Of a stretch of 64,000 nucleotides of DNA, positions 43,433 through 51,937 are shown in pieces. Position numbers and translations under genes: made by a program. Numbering within the stretch: position 1 is the first letter of the stretch; the number at the start of each line of letters is the position of its first letter. This DNA is from Fen-455 sp050012675 (GTDB lineage: Bacteria; Actinomycetota; Acidimicrobiia; Acidimicrobiales; Bog-793): the NCBI GenBank assembly GCA_050012675.1, contig JBEKGS010000007.1, positions 26,169 to 90,168 on the forward strand, given 5' to 3'. Below the pieces are notes generated by a model. The model had not been told where the DNA came from and did not search any database. It saw only the letters and a list, made by a program, of their open reading frames with translations.

Positions 43433-44258
43433 CGCGGGGGACATTCCCGCTGCCCTTGCCGAGGAACAAGACATCCGGATCGTCCCGCTTGACGTACGAC
43501 TGGGTGACTGGGGACCCGACGAGATGAGGCTCATCGAGCCTTCAGAGTTTTGGCGGCGGTGCGCCATGACTGATGCCCTGCCCGAGACCTCTGCGCCGTC
43601 GCCTGGCGCGTTCGCAGAGAGCTTTGCCCAAGCGGCAGACGATGGGTGCAGCGGTGTCGTGTGCCTTACCCTCTCGGCTGGTCTGTCTTCGACCTATCAG
43701 GCCGCGTGTGCTGGAGCCGACGAAGTGCGGGAACGAATCGAGGTGCGGGTCGTGGACACTCGCACGGTGACACTGGGCCAGGCCATGGTCGTGCTAGAGG
43801 CAGCCAAAGTCGCGAGGCTTACCGGTGATATCGATGCGAGCGAAGCAGCTGCCCGAGCGGTTGTTCCGAAGATAAGAGTGTTCGGAGCGCTCGACACGAT
43901 GGACAATGTCCGCAAGGGTGGCCGGATCGGGGCGGCGAAGGCACTCTTGGGGTCGCTCTTGTCCATAAAGCCGATCATCGAGATCCGAGAAGGTGTGGCC
44001 GAAGCCGAATCGCGTCAGCGGACACGCGCGGGCTCGCTCGAGTACCTCGTCAACAAGTTGAAGGACGCAGGCAAGTTGGACGGGCTCGCGGTGGCGCATG
44101 CCGCAGCACCGGATCTCGAGACGTTCTTGGACATGCTGAAGGGGATCTATCCCCGCGAGGACATTCTCATCAACTACATCGGTCCGGTGATAGGGACCCA
44201 CGCCGGGCCTCGGTGCGTGGGCATTTGCTACCGGCTCGCGGAAACCAGCGGCGACTAA
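43404..44258 (+). CDS. DegV-family fatty-acid-binding protein
   Basis: 284 residues. DegV/FakB-type proteins hold a fatty acid between two alpha-beta domains and may present it to a kinase. Signature segments: IRVVTDSAGDIPAALAEEQDIRIVPLDVRLG, VCLTLSAGLSSTYQAA, VRVVDTRTVTLGQAMVVLEAA, LDTMDNVRKGGRIGAAKALLGSLLSIKPIIEI and ILINYIGPVIGTHAGPRCVGI. The ATG at 43404 lies inside the last 29 bases of murJ and has AAAGGGA 7 bases upstream. No FakA kinase gene is in the window. Confidence 0.9.
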   Translation: MAGIRVVTDSAGDIPAALAEEQDIRIVPLDVRLGDWGPDEMRLIEPSEFWRRCAMTDALPETSAPSPGAFAESFAQAADDGCSGVVCLTLSAGLSSTYQAACAGADEVRERIEVRVVDTRTVTLGQAMVVLEAAKVARLTGDIDASEAAARAVVPKIRVFGALDTMDNVRKGGRIGAAKALLGSLLSIKPIIEIREGVAEAESRQRTRAGSLEYLVNKLKDAGKLDGLAVAHAAAPDLETFLDMLKGIYPREDILINYIGPVIGTHAGPRCVGICYRLAETSGD

Positions 44259-44268
44259 CCTACAGGGC

Positions 44269-44574
44269 ATGTCCTCTGAGCCGGCTCCCAAAGACGACTG
44301 GGCTGCGCAACTGACCGAGAAGGTCGGACAGCTTGTCGAGATCATCCGTGACCACACCGTGCGGCCGGTGCAGAAATTCGTCCGCGCGGTCATCTTCGGC
44401 TCGTTGGCATTCTCGGTCGTGCTCTTTGTTCTCGTGGCGTTCGTCATTGGTGTCATTCGCCTGCTCAACAATGAGGTCTTCGACCAGCGCGTGTGGGCGA
44501 GCTACTTGTTGATAGGTGGAATCTTCGTGGCGACAGGGACGTTGATCTCCAGGATGCGCCACAGCCGGACCTAG
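44269..44574 (+). CDS. small two-helix membrane protein
   Basis: 101 residues, not assigned to a family with confidence. An amphipathic N-terminal stretch (AAQLTEKVGQLVEIIRDHTVRPVQKFVRAV) leads into two transmembrane helices (IFGSLAFSVVLFVLVAFVIGVIRLL and WASYLLIGGIFVATGTLI) and a short basic end. Actinobacterial holin-like proteins of this size look similar. It is 10 bases after degV and 35 before trxB, so likely in the same transcript. Confidence 0.7.
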   Translation: MSSEPAPKDDWAAQLTEKVGQLVEIIRDHTVRPVQKFVRAVIFGSLAFSVVLFVLVAFVIGVIRLLNNEVFDQRVWASYLLIGGIFVATGTLISRMRHSRT

Positions 44575-44609
44575 CCGGCCAGCAAGCGCGGAAAGGGAAG
44601 CAAAGCAAA

Positions 44610-45578
44610 ATGGAGTCCGGCGCGACACGCGACCTAGTGATCCTCGGCTCGGGCCCTGCGGGCTTGACCGCAGCGATCTATACCGCGCGCGCCGATCTGC
44701 GACCGCTCGTCCTAGAAGGCGAGCCGTCCTCATCGAGTGATCAGCCCGGCGGTCAACTGATGCTCACGACCGAGGTCGAGAACTTCCCCGGTTTTGCTCA
44801 TGGCGTGCTGGGTCCCGAGCTCATGGTTTCGATGCGAGCCCAGGCTGAGCGGTTCAACGCTGAGATCGTGACGGAGCGGGCTTCCAGGGTCGACCTGACC
44901 TCGAGGCCGTTCGGAGTCTGGATCGGTGATCCAGATGCGCCGGAGCCAACACTGAGGACAAGAGCGATGATCATCGCGACCGGAGCGCGCTCGCTCATGC
45001 TCGGGCTCGAGAACGAGTCGCGGCTACTCGGTTATGGGGTCTCGACCTGTGCGACATGCGATGGTTTTTTCTTCCGGGACAAGCAGATCGTCGTCATTGG
45101 TGGCGGGGACTCAGCGCTCGAAGAGGCGCTTTTCCTCACGAAGTTCGGAGATTCGGTCACCGTTGTGCACCGGCGTAAAGAGCTTCGAGCGTCCAAGATC
45201 ATGCAAGACAGGGCTTTCAGGAATGACAAGATCTCGTTCCGCTGGGACACGGTCGTGGTCGACGTGCTCGGCAACGAGCGCGTGGCGGGACTAAGGGTAA
45301 GAGACCTGAACACGGGTGCTCTGTCCGATATCCCCGCTGACGGCGTCTTCGTTGCCATCGGGCACGCGCCAAGCACCGAGCTGTTCACCGGCCAGCTTGA
45401 CACTGATGACGCCGGCTACCTCCTCACGAGTGAGGGCACAAAGACAAACGTCCCGGGCGTATTTGCCTGCGGTGATGTCCAGGATCATGTCTACCGGCAG
45501 GCTGTCACGGCAGCTGGCTCTGGTTGCATGGCTGCAATCGATGCTGAGCGGTATCTGTCGTCGCTCGCACAGACCTGA
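44610..45578 (+). CDS. trxB: thioredoxin-disulfide reductase
   Basis: NADPH- and FAD-dependent reductase of thioredoxin; 322 residues. FAD motif LVILGSGPAGLTAAIYTARA, redox-active CATCDGFFF, NADPH motif VVIGGGDSALEEALFLTKFG and the second FAD motif VFACGDVQDHVYRQAVTAAGSGCMAA. The ATG at 44610 has GGAAAGGGAA upstream. The trxA start follows 15 bases later, a typical actinobacterial pair near the origin. Confidence 0.96.
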   Translation: MESGATRDLVILGSGPAGLTAAIYTARADLRPLVLEGEPSSSSDQPGGQLMLTTEVENFPGFAHGVLGPELMVSMRAQAERFNAEIVTERASRVDLTSRPFGVWIGDPDAPEPTLRTRAMIIATGARSLMLGLENESRLLGYGVSTCATCDGFFFRDKQIVVIGGGDSALEEALFLTKFGDSVTVVHRRKELRASKIMQDRAFRNDKISFRWDTVVVDVLGNERVAGLRVRDLNTGALSDIPADGVFVAIGHAPSTELFTGQLDTDDAGYLLTSEGTKTNVPGVFACGDVQDHVYRQAVTAAGSGCMAAIDAERYLSSLAQT

Positions 45579-45593
45579 AACAAGGAGATTGGA

Positions 45594-45917
45594 ATGAACG
45601 ACGTCATCACGGTAAGTGACGACACCTTCGACGAGGCCGTTGGCCTTTCGGACATCCCTGTAGTCGTTGACTTCTGGGCTGAATGGTGTGGCCCGTGCAA
45701 GATGGTGGCTCCTATTCTCGACGAAATAGCCAGCGCCCACGCGGGCAAGCTCAAGGTGGCGAAGCTGAACGTGGATGACAACCCGCGTACCGCGCAGCGT
45801 TTCCAGGTGATGAGCATCCCGACGCTGCTGCTGTTCAAGAACGGCGAGACCCAGGCCCGAATTGTGGGGGCACGCAGCAAGTCACAGATCCTGTCGGAGT
45901 TCGAGCCTCTTCTCTGA
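45594..45917 (+). CDS. trxA: thioredoxin
   Basis: 107 residues. The active site WCGPCK sits in VVVDFWAEWCGPCKMVAPILDEIA, and the conserved cis-proline segment is MSIPTLLLFKNGE. Standard length for TrxA. It forms an operon with trxB; cwlM follows after about 100 bases. Confidence 0.97.
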   Translation: MNDVITVSDDTFDEAVGLSDIPVVVDFWAEWCGPCKMVAPILDEIASAHAGKLKVAKLNVDDNPRTAQRFQVMSIPTLLLFKNGETQARIVGARSKSQILSEFEPLL

Positions 45918-46018
45918 CACGAGAACTGTCGTAGATCGATCGCTCTTCGCACTACCAGCACTGCCCCGGCATCTCCTACGATGTCGGCCATGACCGAAGT
46001 GCCACAGAGTTCGGGCTT

Positions 46019-47029
46019 ATGAGCCGTTCGCGGACGGTATCTCCCCGCGAAGATCTCCTGCCACTTCATGAGGGTGCCTCCGGTAAGGCCGTCGTCGACT
46101 TGCAAGAACGGCTTGAGCGACTCGGCCTCGGGCATGGAGACGACGGGCACGGTGCTTACGGTCCCGGGACGTCGGCAGCTGTACAGGTGTTCCAGTCACA
46201 GCGCGGCCTTCGAGCCGACGGCACCTGCGACCACGAGACCTGGTCAAGCCTCGTGGAGGCCGGCTTTCGTCTCGGCGACCGACTCCTTTATCGCCGCAGC
46301 CCGATGTTGCAGGGAGACGATGTGGCAGACCTGCAGCGGCGACTGAGCGGTCTCGGGTTCGATCCAGGAGGGGTAGACGGGATCTTCGGTGACAACACCC
46401 ACGCCGCCATCGCCGAGTTCCAGCACAACATGGGTCTCGTAACAGACGGTATCTGTGGGCCGGTAACGCTCTCGGAGCTGAAGCGCGTGGCACCCGTCCG
46501 GGGAGGCTCCGATCTCGTGACCCCGCTGCGAGAACAGCTCAGGGTCGCTGCCACGCCGGCAACGCTCAGTTGCAAGAAGATCGCCGTAGGAGAAGAAGGT
46601 GGATTCGCGACCGGCGTTGCCGCAATTCACCGGGCGCTCCTGCTCGCCGGGGCACAGTCACTCGAACTCCATGATCCGGATCCGTTCGCGCAAGCCCAAG
46701 CAGCGAACACGGCGCAGGTCGATTGCTACATCGGCCTACGGCTGGAGCCGGGTCATGAATCGGTCAAGACCTACTTCTACCGGGGATTTCGCTACGAGTC
46801 TGCCGCGAGTCGACGGCTCGCCGAGCTGCTCTTGGAGGCGGCGGCAGGCCGACTCGAGCTTCCCCAGGCCGGAGCACACGGTATGGCCGACGTGATCCTC
46901 AGGCGGACCGCGATGCCTGCCGTCGTACTCGAGCTCGGGGCACCGCACCAGGTCACGATGAAGACCTCAGGTATTGCAAAAGCGGTTCAGGAGTCCCTCG
47001 AGCGCTGGCTGACCATGAGTGGGGAGTGA
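46019..47029 (+). CDS. cwlM: CwlM-like peptidoglycan-binding protein with a degenerate amidase domain
   Basis: 336 residues. Two peptidoglycan-binding domains come first (GASGKAVVDLQERLERLGL to ADGTCDHETWSSL; LQGDDVADLQRRLSGLGF to DGICGPVTLSEL). The rest (about 165-336) has the amidase_3 outline, with VILRRTAMPAVVLELG near the end. The usual zinc-binding segments DPGHGG and SxHxN are not there; the second reads CYIGLRLEPG. Mycobacterial CwlM in the same place is a regulator of MurA rather than an enzyme, and the missing residues here fit that. A 10-codon frame (45990-46022) overlaps its start. Confidence 0.85.
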   Translation: MSRSRTVSPREDLLPLHEGASGKAVVDLQERLERLGLGHGDDGHGAYGPGTSAAVQVFQSQRGLRADGTCDHETWSSLVEAGFRLGDRLLYRRSPMLQGDDVADLQRRLSGLGFDPGGVDGIFGDNTHAAIAEFQHNMGLVTDGICGPVTLSELKRVAPVRGGSDLVTPLREQLRVAATPATLSCKKIAVGEEGGFATGVAAIHRALLLAGAQSLELHDPDPFAQAQAANTAQVDCYIGLRLEPGHESVKTYFYRGFRYESAASRRLAELLLEAAAGRLELPQAGAHGMADVILRRTAMPAVVLELGAPHQVTMKTSGIAKAVQESLERWLTMSGE

Positions 47030-47247
47030 GGTGGTCCACAACCTCATGCACAGGTTGTGGATCAACTTGGACCAACAGTAGAGGTCCAGAAGGTAACGGG
47101 AAAGTAAACTTCGGACGACGCCACCCCTTACGAAAGCCCGTGACCAGGACAAATAGCTCCGGATTCGCAGCCTAGCGGGCTTGTGATCGAATTCACAGCC
47201 TGGGGATTACCGACGGAGAGGCCCTCTGGGGTTCGGGTGTCTCGACC
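47030..47247. other. convergent gap between cwlM and parB with a hairpin made of DnaA-like boxes
   Basis: Contains a perfect 10-bp inverted repeat, TCCACAACCT (47035-47044) and AGGTTGTGGA (47052-47061), 5 bases after the cwlM stop. Each arm lies in a DnaA-box-like 9-mer: TGGTCCACA (47032-47040) and TGTGGATCA (47056-47064), each one base off a consensus. It may simply terminate cwlM, although no T-run follows. The rest of the gap shows no gene. Confidence 0.5.
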
Positions 47248-48204
47248 TTAGGTAAAGGTCTCCCCGACAATCACCCGGTAGATCCGTTCCAGGTCGTCCA
47301 GCGTGGCGAATTCGATCACGAGTTTGCCGCGCTTTCCGCCCATGTCGACTTTGACGCGTGTGTTCAGCCGGTCCTCCAAGAGTTCCTCGAGATCGTGAAC
47401 TCCTGGTGGCCGCAGCGATCGACCAAGTTTTGGCTCAGGAGTCCCGGGCAATGACGTGTGGGTGTCGGGTGGTGCGCTGACCGGGTTACCAGCCTCATCG
47501 ACCGTGCCTTCGAGCTGGCTTTCCTCTGCTTGTGCCAGTCGGAGCTCATTGCGGACGAGCTCCTCCAGCGACCGAACGGAAAGGCCGTGGTGGACCGCTT
47601 CGTTGGCAAGCCTCTCCTGCAAGACGCGATCTGGCGTGCCAAGCAACGTTCGCGCATGCCCGGCACTCAACTGACCGTCTCGAACATATCGTTGGACCGT
47701 AGGAGGAAGTTGGAAAAGACGTAGGGCGTTCGTGACTCCCGCCCGAGACCGTCCCACTTTGCGCGCTACCTCTTCGTGCGTGAGGTTGAACTCCTCGATC
47801 AACTGCTGATATGCGCCGGCCTCGTCCAGAGGGTTGAGATCCTCACGGTGCAGATTCTCCACCAAAGCTTCTTCGAGGCTCATCGCGTCGTCAGCCTCGT
47901 GGACCAGCGCCGGTATCGACTGAAGCCCAGCGCGCCTCGCAGCGCGAAAGCGACGCTCGCCGGCGATCAGCTCATATTCCTCCGGACCTACTTCGCGCAC
48001 GAGGATCGGCTGGAGTATCCCCACGGCTTTGATCGAATCGACAAGTGCAGACAAACCCTGCTCGCCAAACTGGTTGCGGGGTTGGAACGGGTTCGGGCGG
48101 ATACGCGACAGTGGAACCTCGCGGAGCATGGAACCCGTGGAAACACCCGGCGTCGGCGGGATAAGTGCTCCCAAACCCTTGCCCAGACCGCTACGCCGGA
48201 CCAC
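47248..48204 (-). CDS. parB: chromosome-partitioning protein ParB
   Basis: 318-residue CTPase clamp that loads at parS and spreads to organise the origin. Segments: RIRPNPFQPRNQF, YELIAGERRFRAARRAGLQSIPALV (the arginine-rich CTP-binding motif), ENLHREDLNPLDEAGAYQQL, the helix-turn-helix LTHEEVARKVGRSRAGVTNALRL and the C-terminal dimerisation region ending VIGETFT-like. It overlaps the parA stop by 14 bases. Confidence 0.95.
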   Translation of the reverse strand: MVRRSGLGKGLGALIPPTPGVSTGSMLREVPLSRIRPNPFQPRNQFGEQGLSALVDSIKAVGILQPILVREVGPEEYELIAGERRFRAARRAGLQSIPALVHEADDAMSLEEALVENLHREDLNPLDEAGAYQQLIEEFNLTHEEVARKVGRSRAGVTNALRLFQLPPTVQRYVRDGQLSAGHARTLLGTPDRVLQERLANEAVHHGLSVRSLEELVRNELRLAQAEESQLEGTVDEAGNPVSAPPDTHTSLPGTPEPKLGRSLRPPGVHDLEELLEDRLNTRVKVDMGGKRGKLVIEFATLDDLERIYRVIVGETFT

Positions 48205-49096
48205 CGCTGACCTCCTTTGCTAGCTCTCGATAAGCAATGGCCCCTCTCGACGCTGGCGAATGGACGGTAATGGGCTCACCGAAAGACGGTGACTCCGATA
48301 TTCGCACTGTTCGAGGAATAACGTTTCTGCAAACAGCGTCACCGAAATGCGTGCGGACCTCCTCGACTACATGATCCGCCAGCCTTGTCCGGGAGTCGTA
48401 CATCGTCAGCACCATGGCCGAGACTTCGAGCTCAGGATTCAGATTGCCCCGTACGAGCTCGACATTTCGCAGCAGCTGACCAAGACCCTCAAGGGCGTAG
48501 TACTCGCACTGAATTGGAACGAGTACCTCACTCGCCGCAGCAAGGGCATTCACCGTTATGAGCCCCAGCGAGGGTGGGCAGTCGATCAGCACGTAGCCGA
48601 AGTCCTCCCGGATCGGAGCCAATACTCGCTTCAGGCGCAGCTCTCGGCTGAATACCGACACAAGCTCGATTTCGGCTCCGGCCAAGTCAATTGTTGCCGG
48701 TGCCAGGAACAGGTTCTTGATGCTCGTCGGTTCGACGCAATCCTCGAGTGCGACGTCACGAAGAAGGACGTCATACATCGAGTAATCAAAGTTCCGTCCC
48801 TCGATTCCCAGCCCGGTCGTGGCATTTCCCTGTGGGTCCAGGTCGATGATCAAGACTCTGTAACCGAGATCAGCGAGAGCAGCACCAAGGTTGATGGTTG
48901 TCGTTGTCTTGCCAACTCCCCCTTTTTGGTTGGCAACCGCGATGACTCTCGGAAGCGAACGAACCACCGTCGTCTGTTTCTCCCTGACCCGTGCCACTAG
49001 AGCCTCGGAGGTTTTGAGCCCTGTGTGGGTTCCGGACACGGACTTGAACTCGGCTTGATCTTTTCGGTCTTCGTCGTCCTCTTGGTCGTTCATCAC
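48191..49096 (-). CDS. parA: chromosome-partitioning ATPase ParA
   Basis: 301 residues. A charged N-terminal tail of about 50 residues precedes the deviant Walker A VANQKGGVGKTTTTINL. Then VLIIDLDPQGNATTGLG, VLIDCPPSLGLITVNALAA, PIQCEYYALEGLGQLL and ELEVSAMVLTMYDSRT, all typical of Soj-type ParA. ATG 49096 is used; ATG 49093 is next to it. The parS site lies 21 bases upstream of the start. Confidence 0.95.
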   Translation of the reverse strand: MMNDQEDDEDRKDQAEFKSVSGTHTGLKTSEALVARVREKQTTVVRSLPRVIAVANQKGGVGKTTTTINLGAALADLGYRVLIIDLDPQGNATTGLGIEGRNFDYSMYDVLLRDVALEDCVEPTSIKNLFLAPATIDLAGAEIELVSVFSRELRLKRVLAPIREDFGYVLIDCPPSLGLITVNALAAASEVLVPIQCEYYALEGLGQLLRNVELVRGNLNPELEVSAMVLTMYDSRTRLADHVVEEVRTHFGDAVCRNVIPRTVRISESPSFGEPITVHSPASRGAIAYRELAKEVSGGPA

Positions 49097-49116
49097 ACCT
49101 TCGGTTCGAGGGAAAC

Positions 49117-49132
49117 TGTTCCACGTGAAACA
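49117..49132. promoter_or_regulatory. parS centromere site
   Basis: TGTTCCACGTGAAACA, matching the bacterial consensus TGTTTCACGTGAAACA at 15 of 16 bases. It lies just upstream of parA in the parA/metF-like gap, the expected place near the origin. This is where ParB loads. I saw no second copy in the window. Confidence 0.93.
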
Positions 49133-49245
49133 TCTGCTGGCCGAACGGCTGGAAGGCAGTCGCTCTGGAAGGACAGGACGGACTCAATCGGGAGCATAAC
49201 GCGCGCGTCGGCCCGGACCCAGTGACTGAAATCCGGGTCCCGTGC

Positions 49246-50046
49246 TCACGTGTGTTGCAGCAGGGGCTCGAGCCGGGCGGCAACTGGCCGATAACGGGAA
49301 ACGGGAATCAGGTGAACGCCCTGAAAGGCGCCCGACTCTCGGATCGCCATCAGCAATTCGCACGCGATGTCGATCCCAGCCTTCGGGTCTCGGTCTACCC
49401 TGTCGACGATATCCCCCGGAATGACAATATCGGGAATCGTTTTTGACAAGCTGCGAGCCATCGTCGAGCTGGCGAGGACAATGACGCCCGCGTAGACCGC
49501 CATCTCTGGTCGCACCCTCTCGTTCCAGCGCAAAAGCGCCTCGAGAGAAAAACCGACTTGTACGAACAGAAAGTCGGCTCCCCGCTTCCAATCCGGGAGG
49601 TCGCCCAGGCCGGTAGCCGCTCCAAGTCGCAATCTCCTACCGCCGGAAAGCCCCAGATTGCTCTCAAAGGCCCGGGCCTCGGTCAACATTGTCCGGACAG
49701 TGAGCTCGCTCGTGCGCCGGCCGACCCTGGGTTCGTCCCCGCGAACCAAGAGGAACTGGTCCACCCCGTAAGCCTCAGCCGTCAGAAGATCCCGCTGGAA
49801 GCCGAGCAGGTTACGATCCCTCGCGTTCAAACAGGCGATCGAACGACCACCCATCGCCTCAACTTCATGCGCCACTGCAACACTGGAGACTGTCGCGCGA
49901 CCGATGTGGTTGTCCGGAATGAGAAACGTGCCTGCAATCGAGCTGAGCACGCCGATCTGGTGCCTCACGTGCTTGAGGTCCGGTCGAGTCGCAGGCTCGA
50001 TCTCGCAGACCAGCTCGAAGCCTGCTGTTGTCATGGCAGCTAACAC
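49246..50046 (-). CDS. methylenetetrahydrofolate reductase-like protein
   Basis: 266 residues, a short member of the MetF TIM-barrel flavoprotein family. Matching segments: FELVCEIEPATRPDL (the catalytic-Glu position), FLIPDNHIGRATVSSVAVAHEV, SIACLNARDRNLLGFQRDLLTAEAYGVDQFLLVRGDEP and GAATGLGDLPDWKRGADFLFVQVGFS. MetF proteins are mostly 280-300 residues, so this is trimmed. The GTG start at 50046 shares a base with the rsmG stop (TAGTG); ATG 50034 is an alternative. Its place between rsmG and parA is unusual for metF. Confidence 0.75.
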   Translation of the reverse strand: MLAAMTTAGFELVCEIEPATRPDLKHVRHQIGVLSSIAGTFLIPDNHIGRATVSSVAVAHEVEAMGGRSIACLNARDRNLLGFQRDLLTAEAYGVDQFLLVRGDEPRVGRRTSELTVRTMLTEARAFESNLGLSGGRRLRLGAATGLGDLPDWKRGADFLFVQVGFSLEALLRWNERVRPEMAVYAGVIVLASSTMARSLSKTIPDIVIPGDIVDRVDRDPKAGIDIACELLMAIRESGAFQGVHLIPVSRYRPVAARLEPLLQHT

Positions 50047-50735
50047 TATCGAGACGTGGCCCGCGACTGCGGTGTCTCAGCGAAGAGCGGGCGTTTACCT
50101 GGGATGCCCGGCCGACGAGGGTAGCGGTCGGGACAAGGGAACACCTGCCTGAGCACGGCGTAACCGAACTCGTCTCTCAGGCTGAACTCGGGAGCGAGAC
50201 CGAGCGTCTTGCATCCCTCAACCGGCCATCGCCGCGCCAGGAGCGACGTCTCACGCGCAGTGTCCGAGTCGTCCGGAGGCGGCTCTGAAACTATGAGCCT
50301 GCCTCCGACCTTGAGGAATGGCGCGGCACATTCGGCAGTCACGGCGGGAAGCCCGAAACTCCTGGCAACCACGGCTGCGAAAGCTCCTCGGAATCTGTCC
50401 TGGCGCCCGAACTGCTCTGCTCGCATGTGGACGACCTCGACGCGCGAGGACAAGTTGAGCTCCGCGATCGCCCAGCTAAGGTACTCGGTGGAACGGCGCG
50501 CCGAGTCGAGAAGGACGAGGCGAAGCGATCGGTCCTCAAGTGCGAGCACCAGTCCGGGTAGACCGCCACCCGATCCGAGCTCGAGAACCGGGCCGTCGAT
50601 TGTTTCCAACCTGAGGGCCCTGAGGAAACCCTCCGAGTGGGCTCGTTGCGCATCAAACGGGAGATTGCCTGTCAGTGAGCGGCTTCGTGCTTCGCCGAGC
50701 ACTCTCTCGAGGTCCTCGAGTTGGGACCGGTTCAT
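50046..50735 (-). CDS. rsmG: 16S rRNA (guanine-N7) methyltransferase RsmG
   Basis: 229 residues. Methylates G527 of 16S rRNA using S-adenosylmethionine. The SAM site is GPVLELGSGGGLPGLVLAL, then LRLVLLDSARRSTEYLSWAIAEL and VVARSFGLPAVTAECAAPFLKVGGRLIVSEPP. The position after jag and before the par genes is the conserved actinobacterial arrangement, apart from the intervening metF-like gene. Confidence 0.94.
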   Translation of the reverse strand: MNRSQLEDLERVLGEARSRSLTGNLPFDAQRAHSEGFLRALRLETIDGPVLELGSGGGLPGLVLALEDRSLRLVLLDSARRSTEYLSWAIAELNLSSRVEVVHMRAEQFGRQDRFRGAFAAVVARSFGLPAVTAECAAPFLKVGGRLIVSEPPPDDSDTARETSLLARRWPVEGCKTLGLAPEFSLRDEFGYAVLRQVFPCPDRYPRRPGIPGKRPLFAETPQSRATSR

Positions 50736-50788
50736 GAATCGGGTCGCACAGCGGCATCGCGCCCGACGAGGATCTAGTGATCTCCCCT

Positions 50789-51934
50789 TCAGCTCAGATC
50801 CGCCGGCTCTCCGGATCGATCGTCAGACTCCTCCGTTGGAAGTGCGGAGGCGTCCTCGCTTGACAGCGTCGACGCCGGACGGATCACGACGTGGCGTCGC
50901 GGTTCGATCCCCTCCGAACTAGTTTCCAAACCTTCAAGCTCGTTGACGGTGTCATGAACCACTTTCCGGTCGGATGGAGACATCGGCTCCAGCGCCTCGG
51001 GCGCACCCGTGCGCAGTACGTCCGCGGCGGCCTCGAGCACGAACTGACGTAGTGCGGCGGCTCGACGTTCACGGTAGCCACCGACGTCCACAACAATTCT
51101 ACTGGTGTGCTCTTCCGTGTGCCGTTGGACGACTGTCCTCGTCAACTCCTGCAAAGCTTCGACGGTCGCGCCTTTCGGGCCGACCAGAAGTCCGAGGTTG
51201 TCGCCGTTCACGCTTATGTAAATGCCGTCGTCTTCAGTCAGGCGTGCGGTGGTCGTGGCGGTGATCCCGAAACGGGCGACGACCTCCCGGACGAAGTCAG
51301 TGGCGAGCTCCTGCTGGGTCTCGATGCTCATCTGGGCCTCCTTAGGTGATCCCGTGCCGCGACCAGCTCCACTTGAAGATTCCTCACCGATTCCATTCAA
51401 TCCGTTTCCCGCACGTCCGCGGCCACCGCGGCCTCGCGAACGCGAGCGTTGCCGGGCACCTGTTGTCGGAGCAACCGTCCGAGCTGCGTCCGCATCCGCC
51501 GTCTCCGCAGCTTCGTGCGAGGAGGCATGGGAGCGTGCCTTTCGCGAACCGTTCTGACCTGGTCCCTGTTCTTGGCGCTGTTGACCACGAGTTGTTTTCT
51601 GAGCCGCGTTCGCGGTCGTCTTGCGAAGCTCCTCACCGTTCTCATCGTCGCTCGGTCTTCGCGTAGCACTCTCGGAACGAGCTCCCTGTCGATGATGGCC
51701 GCGATCGCTCACACCTGACGGTGTTCTCGGCCTGCGCGACGGCCTCTTGGCCCTGGGCTGAATCGGGCGCACCCGAGCTCTTATCCGCGCGCCACTGCGC
51801 CGGAGACCGAACATGCCCGACTTTGGCTCCTCGACAATGACGATCTCTGCGTCAGTCTCGGCTACACCGAGTTGCTCAAGAGCCGCCTCTACAGCTTCTT
51901 CGACCGTTCTTCCGGTCATTTCGACCCATTCCAC
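50789..51934 (-). CDS. jag: Jag/KhpB RNA-binding protein with a long disordered linker
   Basis: 381 residues. The N-terminal Jag_N domain is EMTGRTVEEAVEAALEQLGVAETDAEIVIVEEPKSGMFGLRRSGARI. A low-complexity Arg/Gly/Ser/Gln-rich linker follows (about residues 75-200). Then a KH domain with LGLLVGPKGATVEALQELTRTVV (GxxG motif) and an R3H domain with YRERRAAALRQFVLEAAADV and MSPSDRKVVHDTV. It binds RNA and affects division and elongation in other bacteria. It lies 3 bases after yidC. ATG 51919 is an alternative start. Confidence 0.9.
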   Translation of the reverse strand: MEWVEMTGRTVEEAVEAALEQLGVAETDAEIVIVEEPKSGMFGLRRSGARIRARVRPIQPRAKRPSRRPRTPSGVSDRGHHRQGARSESATRRPSDDENGEELRKTTANAAQKTTRGQQRQEQGPGQNGSRKARSHASSHEAAETADADAARTVAPTTGARQRSRSRGRGGRGRAGNGLNGIGEESSSGAGRGTGSPKEAQMSIETQQELATDFVREVVARFGITATTTARLTEDDGIYISVNGDNLGLLVGPKGATVEALQELTRTVVQRHTEEHTSRIVVDVGGYRERRAAALRQFVLEAAADVLRTGAPEALEPMSPSDRKVVHDTVNELEGLETSSEGIEPRRHVVIRPASTLSSEDASALPTEESDDRSGEPADLS

Positions 51935-51937
51935 GGG

